From: Actinomadura sp. KC216
GTDB lineage: Bacteria; Actinomycetota; Actinomycetes; Streptosporangiales; Streptosporangiaceae
Length of the DNA stretch: 46,764 bases
Direction: 5' to 3'
Assembly: GCF_004348535.1 (NCBI RefSeq)
Contig: NZ_SMJX01000026.1
Location: forward strand, 1 to 46,764
Shown here: one piece after another, positions 24,884 to 31,561 of the stretch
How positions within the stretch are numbered: the first letter of the stretch is position 1
Layout: each line of letters starts with the position of its first letter
Translations under genes and position numbers: made by a program
The notes under the pieces: model-generated
The model's database searches: none
What the model was told of the DNA's origin: nothing
What the model saw: only the letters and a program-made list of their open reading frames with translations

Positions 24884-24955
24884 CAGGGGTGGTAGGAGTC
24901 GAACCCACTTTCCGCCGGTTTTGGAGACCGGCCGCCTAACCGGTGGCTCGCCCCT
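24884..24955 (-). tRNA. tRNA-Trp (anticodon CCA), degenerate
   Basis: A 72-nt gene with anticodon stem CCGGT/ACCGG around CTCCAAA (anticodon CCA) and a T arm GTGGG-TTCGACT-CCTAC. The acceptor AGGGGCG/CACCCCT has a C6-A67 mismatch, A1-U72 and discriminator G73, and no CCA is encoded. The D arm reduces to a 3-bp GCC/GGC stem. Anticodon CCA and G73, the main Trp identity elements, are kept. It lies first in the cluster in the direction of transcription. Confidence 0.65.
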
Positions 24956-25257
24956 TCGTGCTTTCCGCATTCGTTCGATGTGTTCAATGATGCGGAGGTT
25001 CCCCGGCGGACACAAAGTGTTTTCTCCGTAAAGGCTCGGATGCGCACCGTCATCACCCCGTGATCGTGCGCGGATGGGCGCCACCCCCGGGACGGCCGGC
25101 GCGTATAAGCGTGGTGTAAGGTCCAACGACGCGCGGGGCGAACGTCGCGAATCGACCGGGGGCAGGTCAATGGGACGCCCAGTCCGCCCTGCCCGTGGTA
25201 AACCCGAGGACAGGCACGAAAGTCACGCGAGTGATGAAGAAGGCGAGGGGGCCCGCC
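24956..25257. other. Intergenic region between the tRNA cluster and a divergent hypothetical gene
   Basis: About 300 bp without a convincing gene. It must hold the promoters of the leftward tRNA cluster and the rightward hypothetical gene. The local base composition near 24960-25030 is less GC-rich than the surroundings. A TATAAG-like element at about 25100-25110 could be a -10 box for the rightward gene, but no matching -35 is clear. I could not identify a convincing tRNA promoter. Confidence 0.4.
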
Positions 25258-25830
25258 ATGAGGCATGCACGGGATGGCGCTGCCGCGGCGATGAGCGCCG
25301 CCTCCAGGATTCTCGTCGCGCGGGGCAAGAACGAGCCGCAGGAGATGGAGAACCCGGACGTCGCCTGGGGCCAGCGCGCCCGCGACGGCGTGTGGGTGCC
25401 GACCAAGGACGGGCAGCGCATCCACCTCGGCATCGACGTGGCCGCGGCCGACACCGTCGCGCAGGTGCTGCGGCCCAGCCTGCGGGTGTTCGTGGGCGTA
25501 AACGTCGACACCGACATCGTCGCGCAGACCACCGCGGGCGGGGTGCGGCTGCTGACGGTGATCCACGGCCCGGACGCCCCCTCGGAGTTCCGGTTCTCGG
25601 TGTCCCTCGCCGACGGCCTGGCGCTGGAGTCGATGCCGTCGGGCGGGTACGACGTCGTCCACCTGCGTTACGGCGCGACCGTGGGACGGCTCTACAACCC
25701 GTGGGCGAGCGACTCGATGTTCCGGCAGGTGAAGGCCGACTACACCCTGGAGGGGACGGCCGTCACGATGCGCGTCCAGCACACCGACGCCTACTACCCG
25801 GTCGTCGCCGACCCGAACTACGAGCGCTGA
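25258..25830 (+). CDS. Hypothetical protein with a C-terminal YPVVADP motif
   Basis: A 190-residue protein from ATG 25258, where GAGGGGG lies 6 nt upstream; the frame is open to GTG 25195. I do not recognise a named domain. The N-terminal about 35 residues are basic and Ala-rich (MRHARDGAAAAMSAASRILVARG) without a clear signal peptide. The rest is predicted beta-rich (RIHLGIDVAAADTVAQVL; VVHLRYGATVGRLYNPWA). It ends in TDAYYPVVADPNYER. The YPVVADP motif is common in actinobacterial secreted or polymorphic-toxin-type proteins, where it precedes a variable C-terminal region; here the protein stops 4 residues later. It could be a trimmed relative that has lost its C-terminal module. Monocistronic. 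Confidence 0.7.
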   Translation: MRHARDGAAAAMSAASRILVARGKNEPQEMENPDVAWGQRARDGVWVPTKDGQRIHLGIDVAAADTVAQVLRPSLRVFVGVNVDTDIVAQTTAGGVRLLTVIHGPDAPSEFRFSVSLADGLALESMPSGGYDVVHLRYGATVGRLYNPWASDSMFRQVKADYTLEGTAVTMRVQHTDAYYPVVADPNYER

Positions 25831-26059
25831 CCGCCCCGGCTCCACGCCTTTCCCAGGCCTCAAGGCCTGTCCATATTCCCGGTTGTGCTCCCGTCCGGAA
25901 TGCGGAACCGTACGCGCCGCATCACGGGGTGCGCATGGACGTGCCGGATTCTCGTCATATGGTTGTGCACCACGGGCCGCGTCCCCGGCCCCGGCGGCAC
26001 GGTCTCCTGCGGTGCGGCCGGGCACACGACCGCCCCGGGTCCCCGAGACTGGAGCCATC

Positions 26060-26617
26060 GTGATCTTCACTCATGACACCGAGCACGCGCTCGCCGTCGT
26101 CGTCGACCTGATCAACACCGGCCCGGCGGCGTCCGGGGCCGAGGACCTGGCCGGGCTGCCCGGCCTGCGCGCCTTCGTGGACCGCAACGACTTCAGCGAC
26201 ATCGGCGACCTGGACGGCGCCGACCTCGCCCGCGCGCTGGACCTGCGCGAGCGGTTCCACGCCGTGTTCCGCGCCGAGGACGTCCCGGCCGCCGTCCGGC
26301 AGATCAACGCGATCGTCGGCGAGGTCCGCACCACCCCGCACCTGACCGACCACGACGGCTACAGCTGGCACGTGCACTACTTCGCGCCGGGCGCGCCGCT
26401 CGGCGAGCACCTCGCCGCCGACTGCGGGATGGCGCTGGCGCACGTGGTCGCGGCCGACGAGCTGGACCGGCTGCGCACCTGCGAGGCGCCGGACTGCTCA
26501 CGCGTCCTGGTCGACCTGTCCCGCAACCGCTGCCGCCGCTACTGCGACAGCCGCACCTGCGGCAACCGCATGCACGTCGCCGCCTACCGTGCCCGCCGCC
26601 GCGAGATGGCGCACTAG
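26060..26617 (+). CDS. CGNR zinc-finger / ABATE-domain putative regulator
   Basis: A 185-residue protein from GTG 26060 with GGAG 5 nt upstream. The N-terminal ABATE-like domain (about 1-125) begins with the typical DTEHALAVVVDLINT. The C-terminal zinc finger is C141-x4-C146, then C162-x4-C167 with the CGNR tetrapeptide at 167-170, followed by a basic helix (AAYRARRR). This family is thought to act as stress-responsive transcription factors binding DNA through the zinc finger. The stop codon interlocks with that of the convergent folP-like gene in the palindrome CTAG (26614-26617). Confidence 0.9.
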   Translation: MIFTHDTEHALAVVVDLINTGPAASGAEDLAGLPGLRAFVDRNDFSDIGDLDGADLARALDLRERFHAVFRAEDVPAAVRQINAIVGEVRTTPHLTDHDGYSWHVHYFAPGAPLGEHLAADCGMALAHVVAADELDRLRTCEAPDCSRVLVDLSRNRCRRYCDSRTCGNRMHVAAYRARRREMAH

Positions 26618-27459
26618 CGCGGCCGGTCCCCCAGCGCGGTCACGGCGGCGAGGGCCTGGCGGGCGCCCCTGACGTCGTGGACGCGGAAGACGCGGGCGCC
26701 GAGCAGGGCGGAGACGCCGAGGACGGCCATGGTGCCGACGCCGCGCTTGTCGACGGGGCGGCCGAGGGTCTCGCCGATGAAGTCCTTGTTGGACACCGCG
26801 ACCAGGACCGGCCAGCCGGTGGCGGTCAGCTCGCCGAGCCGGCGGGTGATCTCCAGTGACTGGCGGGTGTTCTTGCCGAAGTCGTGGGCGGGGTCGATGA
26901 GGATCGCGTCCCGGCGGACGCCGAGGGCCGCCGCGCGCTTCGCCTCGGTGGTGACGTGCGCGATGACGTCGCTCACGACGTCGTCGTAGGCGATGCGGTG
27001 CGGGCGGGTGCGGGGCGCGAGGGCCCCGGCGTGCGCGCAGACGAGGCCGATGCCGTGGTCGGCGGCGACCTCGGCCAGCCGCGGGTCCGGGCCGCCCCAG
27101 GTGTCGTTCAGCAGGTCGGCGCCCGCGCGCGCGACGGCCTCGCCGACCTCGGCCCGCCAGGTGTCGACGCTGATCACGACGCCGGGATGCCGTTCGCGTA
27201 CCGCGGCGACGAGCCCGACGACGCGGCGCAGCTCCTCGGCGACGCCGACGTCCTCGCCGGGGCCCGCCTTCACGCCGCCGATGTCGACGATGTCGGCGCC
27301 CTCCGCGACCGCGCGATCCACGGCGGCGAGCGCGGCGTCGAAGCCGTAGGTGGCGCCCTTGTCGAAGAACGAGTCGGGCGTGCGGTTCACCACGGCCATG
27401 ATCGCATGCGGGCCGAGGTCGCGCCCGTTCAGCCGCAGCGGCGTCTCTGGAGGGCTCAT
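26614..27459 (-). CDS. folP2: Dihydropteroate synthase paralogue, FolP2 type
   Basis: A 281-residue TIM-barrel protein from ATG 27459, chosen for GGTGAG 6 nt upstream. It follows the mycobacterial FolP2 pattern: IMAVVNRTPDSFFDKGATYG, DIGGVKAGPGE, ISVDTWRAEV, NDTWGG, IDPAHDFGKNT, VAVSNKDFIGETLG and ARVFRVHDV. The pterin-binding barrel residues are present, but the DHPS loop normally reading GGESTRPG is GGVKAGPG, and NVTPDSFSDGG is NRTPDSFFDKG. FolP2 of M. leprae lacks DHPS activity, so a folate role is doubtful. The neighbours give no pathway context. It is divergent from gmd across 160 bp. Confidence 0.85.
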   Translation of the reverse strand: MSPPETPLRLNGRDLGPHAIMAVVNRTPDSFFDKGATYGFDAALAAVDRAVAEGADIVDIGGVKAGPGEDVGVAEELRRVVGLVAAVRERHPGVVISVDTWRAEVGEAVARAGADLLNDTWGGPDPRLAEVAADHGIGLVCAHAGALAPRTRPHRIAYDDVVSDVIAHVTTEAKRAAALGVRRDAILIDPAHDFGKNTRQSLEITRRLGELTATGWPVLVAVSNKDFIGETLGRPVDKRGVGTMAVLGVSALLGARVFRVHDVRGARQALAAVTALGDRPR

Positions 27460-27621
27460 GATGGTCTCACCGTGGCACATCGCAGCCGGACGGTCGAGCC
27501 GACAGAAGCGAATTCGGTTCAAAGGGCGCCCTCCCTCGTCAGCGTCGCGGCGGGGTCGCTAACCTCATATGTCACGCTCGCCGCGGGTCCACCCCGTGGT
27601 GGGCGGCATCGGACCTAATCC

Positions 27622-28668
27622 ATGGAGGATCCGCTGTCCAGGCGAGCACTCATCACCGGGATCACCGGACAGGACGGCTCGTATCTGGCCGAGCATCTGC
27701 TCGCGCAGGGGTACGAGGTCTGGGGCCTGGTGCGGGGGCAGGCGAACCCCCATGTGTCGCGGCTGCGCAAGCACATCGGCGACGTGCGGATCACCACCGG
27801 CGACCTGCTCGACCAGGGCAGCCTGATCTCGGCGGTGGAGCACGTCCAGCCGGACGAGGTGTACAACCTGGGCGCGATCTCCTACGTGCCGATGTCGTGG
27901 CAGCAGGCCGAGCTGACCGCCGAGGTCACCGGGATGGGCGTGCTGCGGATGCTGGAGGCGATCCGGGTGGTGTCGGGGATCAGCACGTCCCGGACGCCGG
28001 GCCGCGAGCAGATCCGCTTCTACCAGGCGTCGTCGTCGGAGATGTTCGGGATGGTCCGGGAGACGCCGCAGAACGAGGCGACGCCGTTCCATCCGCGCAG
28101 CCCGTACGGGGTGGCGAAGAGCTACGGGCACTACATCACCCAGAACTATCGCGAGTCGTACGGGATGTTCGCGGTCAGCGGGATCCTGTTCAACCACGAG
28201 TCGCCGCGCCGGGGCGCCGAGTTCGTCACCCGGAAGGTCTCGCTCGGCGCGGCCCGCATCAAGCTGGGCCTGGCCTCCGAGCTGCGGCTCGGGAACCTGG
28301 ACGCGCGCCGCGACTGGGGCTTCGCGGGCGACTACGCCCGCGCGATGCGGCTGATGCTGGCCCAGGACGCCCCGGAGGACTTCGTCATCGGGACGGGCCA
28401 CACCCAGTCGGTGCGGGAGCTGGTGGAGTTCGCGTTCCGCACGGCGGGCCTGAACTGGGAGGACCACGTCGTCCTGGACGAGAGGTACACCCGCCCGGCC
28501 GAGGTCGACCTGCTGTGCGCCGACCCGAAGCGGGCCCGCGAGCAGCTCGGCTGGGAGCCCGCGGTGACGTTCGAGGAGCTCGTCACGATGATGGTCGAGT
28601 CGGACCTGCGGCTGCTGTCGGAGTCCGCGCGCCCCGAGGACGAGCCGTTCAGCCCCGACCATTGGTGA
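27622..28668 (+). CDS. gmd: GDP-mannose 4,6-dehydratase
   Basis: A 348-residue extended SDR with GITGQDG (14-20) for NADP, the Ser/Thr-Glu catalytic pair in ASSSEMFG, and Tyr-x3-Lys in SPYGVAKSY. It also has FNHESPRRG and GNLDARRDWG, both diagnostic of GMD. It makes GDP-4-keto-6-deoxy-mannose for fucose, rhamnose or perosamine branches. ATG 27622 has no ribosome site, while GGAGG at 27624-27628 would position a CTG at 27634; a CTG start giving MSRRALITG is possible. No GDP-fucose synthase or sugar-transferase gene is adjacent, so the pathway must be completed elsewhere. Confidence 0.94.
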   Translation: MEDPLSRRALITGITGQDGSYLAEHLLAQGYEVWGLVRGQANPHVSRLRKHIGDVRITTGDLLDQGSLISAVEHVQPDEVYNLGAISYVPMSWQQAELTAEVTGMGVLRMLEAIRVVSGISTSRTPGREQIRFYQASSSEMFGMVRETPQNEATPFHPRSPYGVAKSYGHYITQNYRESYGMFAVSGILFNHESPRRGAEFVTRKVSLGAARIKLGLASELRLGNLDARRDWGFAGDYARAMRLMLAQDAPEDFVIGTGHTQSVRELVEFAFRTAGLNWEDHVVLDERYTRPAEVDLLCADPKRAREQLGWEPAVTFEELVTMMVESDLRLLSESARPEDEPFSPDHW

Positions 28669-28687
28669 TCGCGGCCCATTGGTGATC
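28659..28687 (+). repeat. 17-bp-period direct repeat at the gmd stop codon
   Basis: CCATTGGTGATC occurs at 28659-28670, encoding the last codons and the TGA of gmd, and again at 28676-28687, just after it. It looks like a small tandem duplication or slippage event at the gene end. Confidence 0.6.
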
Positions 28688-28717
28688 CCGTGACCGGGGC
28701 CGTGGCACGATTCAGGT

Positions 28718-28981
28718 ATGGCCACTTGCGAACATGTGCAGAGCCTTCCCGCGGAGGACCCGTCGCCGAACACCCCGCAGGGGTGCGAGGAGTGCCTGGC
28801 TGAGGGCACCCGGTGGGTCCATCTGCGCCTCTGCCTGGGCTGCGGGCACGTGGGCTGCTGCGACTCCTCACCGATGAGGCACGCCACGGCGCATTTCGGG
28901 AAGGAGGGGCACCCGATCGTCCGGTCGTTCGAGCCGGGCGAGGACTGGCGCTGGTGCTTCGTCGATGAACTGATCGTCTGA
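28718..28981 (+). CDS. Stand-alone UBP-type zinc-finger protein
   Basis: An 87-residue protein that is nearly all a ZnF-UBP domain: Cys4/His6, Cys23/Cys26, Cys39/Cys42, Cys47 or Cys48, His55, His59 and His65, with the core LRLCLGCGHVGCCDSS and HATAHFGKEGHPIV. In eukaryotes this fold binds the ubiquitin C-terminus. Bacterial copies are often found beside or fused to transporters and their ligand is unknown. Its TGA overlaps the ATG of the MFS gene by 1 nt (TGATG), so the two are tightly coupled. Confidence 0.92.
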   Translation: MATCEHVQSLPAEDPSPNTPQGCEECLAEGTRWVHLRLCLGCGHVGCCDSSPMRHATAHFGKEGHPIVRSFEPGEDWRWCFVDELIV

Positions 28982-30528
28982 TGCCCGACGTGCGGCTGGG
29001 CACCGGGCCGGGCCGCTGGATCCTGCTGGCGACGGTGCTCGGGTCGAGCGTGGCGATGCTCGACTCCACGGTCGTGAACGTCGCGCTGCCGAGGCTCGCC
29101 CGCGACCTGGACGCCGACATGGCGGGGCTGCAGTGGACGGTGAACGCCTACACGCTGACGCTCGCCGGGTTCATCCTGCTCGGCGGCTCGCTCGGCGACC
29201 GGTACGGGCGGCGGCGGATCTTCCTGGTCGGCGTCGTGTGGTTCGCGGTCGCGTCGGTGCTGTGCGGGCTGGCGATGAACATCGAGATGCTGGTCGTGTC
29301 GCGGGCGCTGCAGGGCGTGGGCGGGGCGCTGCTCACCCCGGGCTCGCTGGCGATCATCCAGGCGTCGTTCACCGCCGACGACCGGCCGCGCGCGGTCGGG
29401 GCCTGGTCGGGGCTCGGCGGCGTGGCGGGCGCGATCGGGCCGTTCGCGGGCGGCTGGCTGGTCGAGGCGGCCGGGTGGCGTTGGGTGTTCCTGCTGAACG
29501 TGCCGCTGACCGCCGTGGTGGTGCTGGTCGCGGTCCGGCACGTCCCGGAGAGCGTCGACCCGGAGGCGCACGGGCGCTTCGACGTGCTCGGCGCGGCGCT
29601 GGCGGCGCTCGCGCTGGCCGGGACGACGTACGCGCTGACCGAGGCGCCGGGCGGCAACGCGCCGACGACGGTCATCGTGGCCACGGCGGTGGCAGGCGCC
29701 GCCGCGGCGGTCGCGTTCGTGCTGGTCGAGAAGCTCCGCGGCAGGGGACGCGCCGGGCGCGGCGGCCGGGAGGCGCCGCGCCCGATGCTGCCGCTGGACG
29801 TGTTCGCCTCCCGGCAGTTCACCGCCATCAACGTCATCACGTTCATCATGTACGGCGGGATGGGCGTGATGTTCTTCCTGTTCGTGCTGAACCTCCAGGT
29901 CGTCGGCGGGTTCTCGCCGATCGCGGCGGGCACGGCGCTGCTGCCGGTCACGGTGCTGATGCTGCTGCTGTCGGCGCGGGCGGGCGCGCTCGCGCAGAAG
30001 ATCGGCCCGCGGCTGCCGATGACGGTGGGGCTGGTCGTGGCGGCCGCGGGAATGCTGCTCGTCGGCCGGATCGACGCGGACTCGTCCTATGTGCGCGACG
30101 TCCTGCCCGCCGTGGTCGTGTTCGGGCTGGGCCTGGCGGCGGTGGTCGCGCCGCTCACCGCGACCGTCCTGGCCACGGCGGACGTCAACCACGCGGGCGT
30201 GGCCAGCGGCGTCAACAACGCGGTGGCGCGCGCGGCGGGGCTGCTGACGGTGGCGGCGATCCCGCCGCTGGCGGGGCTGACCGGCGCCGCCTACGACGAC
30301 CCGGCCGAGTTCTCGCACGGGTTCCGGATCGCGATGACGGTGTGCGCCGCGATGCTCGCCGCCGGGGCGGTGCTGAGCTTCCTGACGGTCGACGACGGCG
30401 CGCTCCGCACCCCGTCCGGGGAGGCGCTGGAGCCGGAGTGCACCAGCCACTGCGGGGTTGGCGCGCCGCAGCTGCAGCCCGAGCCGGAGCCCGCCCCCGC
30501 CAAGGCGACCGGTCACCGACCGCCTTGA
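28981..30528 (+). CDS. MFS drug exporter, DHA2 (14-TM, EmrB/QacA) family
   Basis: A 515-residue transporter with the DHA2 features: motif D1 MLDSTVVNVALP in TM1, motif A GDRYGRRR in loop 2-3, motif B region VVSRALQGVGGALLTPGSL, and motif C GAIGPFAGGWL in TM5. About 14 hydrophobic segments are visible, and a Pro/Glu-rich cytoplasmic tail ends in PEPEPAPAKATGHRPP. These proteins export drugs and metabolites by proton antiport. It is translationally coupled to the upstream UBP zinc finger, and a LysR gene follows 82 nt downstream. The substrate is unknown. Confidence 0.93.
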   Translation: MPDVRLGTGPGRWILLATVLGSSVAMLDSTVVNVALPRLARDLDADMAGLQWTVNAYTLTLAGFILLGGSLGDRYGRRRIFLVGVVWFAVASVLCGLAMNIEMLVVSRALQGVGGALLTPGSLAIIQASFTADDRPRAVGAWSGLGGVAGAIGPFAGGWLVEAAGWRWVFLLNVPLTAVVVLVAVRHVPESVDPEAHGRFDVLGAALAALALAGTTYALTEAPGGNAPTTVIVATAVAGAAAAVAFVLVEKLRGRGRAGRGGREAPRPMLPLDVFASRQFTAINVITFIMYGGMGVMFFLFVLNLQVVGGFSPIAAGTALLPVTVLMLLLSARAGALAQKIGPRLPMTVGLVVAAAGMLLVGRIDADSSYVRDVLPAVVVFGLGLAAVVAPLTATVLATADVNHAGVASGVNNAVARAAGLLTVAAIPPLAGLTGAAYDDPAEFSHGFRIAMTVCAAMLAAGAVLSFLTVDDGALRTPSGEALEPECTSHCGVGAPQLQPEPEPAPAKATGHRPP

Positions 30529-30610
30529 TCACCAGGTCGGGCGGGGTCAATCTCGGTCCGATTCCGGCTATGTCCAAGACCGAATGGGTTGGTTGGCATA
30601 CGGTCGGTGC

Positions 30611-31483
30611 ATGAATCTGCGGCAGCTGCGCTATGTCGTGGCGACCGCCGACCACGGCACGATGACGTCGGCGGCCCAGGCTCTTTACGTGGCCCAGCCC
30701 GCGCTCTCGCGGGCCGTCCGCGAGCTGGAGCGCGAGCTCGGCGTCGAGCTGTTCCAGCGTTCCGGCCGCGGCGTGGCCCTCACCGAGGTCGGCGAGCAGG
30801 TGGTCCGCAAGGCCAGGGTCGCGCTGGAGGCCGTCGACGCGATCGAGGGCCTGGCGGTGACCCGGTCCAACGGGCGCGGCGCCGACCTGCGCATCGCCGT
30901 CACCGCGACGCTGGAGCCGGAGCTGACCGGGCGGCTCCTCCCGCGCTTCGCCCGCGACCAGCCCGCCGTCCGGGTCCGGGTGATCCGCTGCGAGGACCGC
31001 GACCGCGTCGCGGCGGCGCTGCGCGCGGGCCGCGCCGACCTCGCGCTCACCGACCTGCCCGTGCCCGGCGATATGACCGCGCACCCGTTCGAGCAGCGGG
31101 AGGTCGTGCTGATCTCGCCGCCCGCGCTGAAGATGCGCGAGCCGGTGCCGGTGCACGCGCTGGACGGGATGCGGCTCGTGCTGCCCGCCCGCGGCAGTCC
31201 CCGCCGCGCCGAGATCGACACCGTGCTGCGGCGGGTCGGCGCCACCCCCGTCGCGGCGGTCGAGTCCGACGAGCGCGGCGCGTGGCTCGGCTGGGTCCGC
31301 GCCGGGATGGGCTCGCTGCTGTGGTACCGCAACCAGATCGACGACACCGAGGGCGTGACCGTCCGGTCGTTCATGCCGCCGATCACCCGGATGACGGGGA
31401 TCGTCCACGCGCACCGCAAGCTGCCGCCCGCCGCCCGCGACTTCCTCACCTTCGCCAAGGACACGGCCCGCGACGCCCACTGA
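30611..31483 (+). CDS. LysR-family transcriptional regulator
   Basis: A 290-residue LTTR of the CbbR/CysB-like short group: HTH 1-60 (MNLRQLRYVVATADHGTMTSAAQAL, ALSRAVRELERELGV), linker helix, and effector domain with the two-lobe repeats (ADLRIAVTATLEP, GRADLALTDLPV, GMGSLLWYRNQI). ATG 30611 has no convincing ribosome-binding site. It follows the MFS gene and precedes the antiporter gene, so it may regulate either one, but its divergent partner is missing. Hairpin 31499-31518 separates it from the antiporter. Confidence 0.9.
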   Translation: MNLRQLRYVVATADHGTMTSAAQALYVAQPALSRAVRELERELGVELFQRSGRGVALTEVGEQVVRKARVALEAVDAIEGLAVTRSNGRGADLRIAVTATLEPELTGRLLPRFARDQPAVRVRVIRCEDRDRVAAALRAGRADLALTDLPVPGDMTAHPFEQREVVLISPPALKMREPVPVHALDGMRLVLPARGSPRRAEIDTVLRRVGATPVAAVESDERGAWLGWVRAGMGSLLWYRNQIDDTEGVTVRSFMPPITRMTGIVHAHRKLPPAARDFLTFAKDTARDAH

Positions 31484-31498
31484 CCGTACTTCCGGGGG

Positions 31499-31518
31499 TC
31501 TGGGGGTCGTCCCCCAGA
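31499..31518 (+). terminator. Hairpin downstream of the LysR gene
   Basis: TCTGGGGG (31499-31506) and CCCCCAGA (31511-31518) form a perfect 8-bp stem with a TCGT loop, 15 nt after the stop. The loop and arms are nearly identical to 24602-24623. Confidence 0.6.
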
Positions 31519-31561
31519 GGGGATGCGGGCCCGGAAAGCGGCCCGTGCGATCATCTGGCGG

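Noticed and set aside
27565..30516. A 983-codon minus-strand frame across gmd, the UBP finger and the MFS gene
   Set aside because: Three conserved proteins are read on the other strand in different frames. The His/Arg/Gln/Pro-rich translation is the usual antisense artefact.
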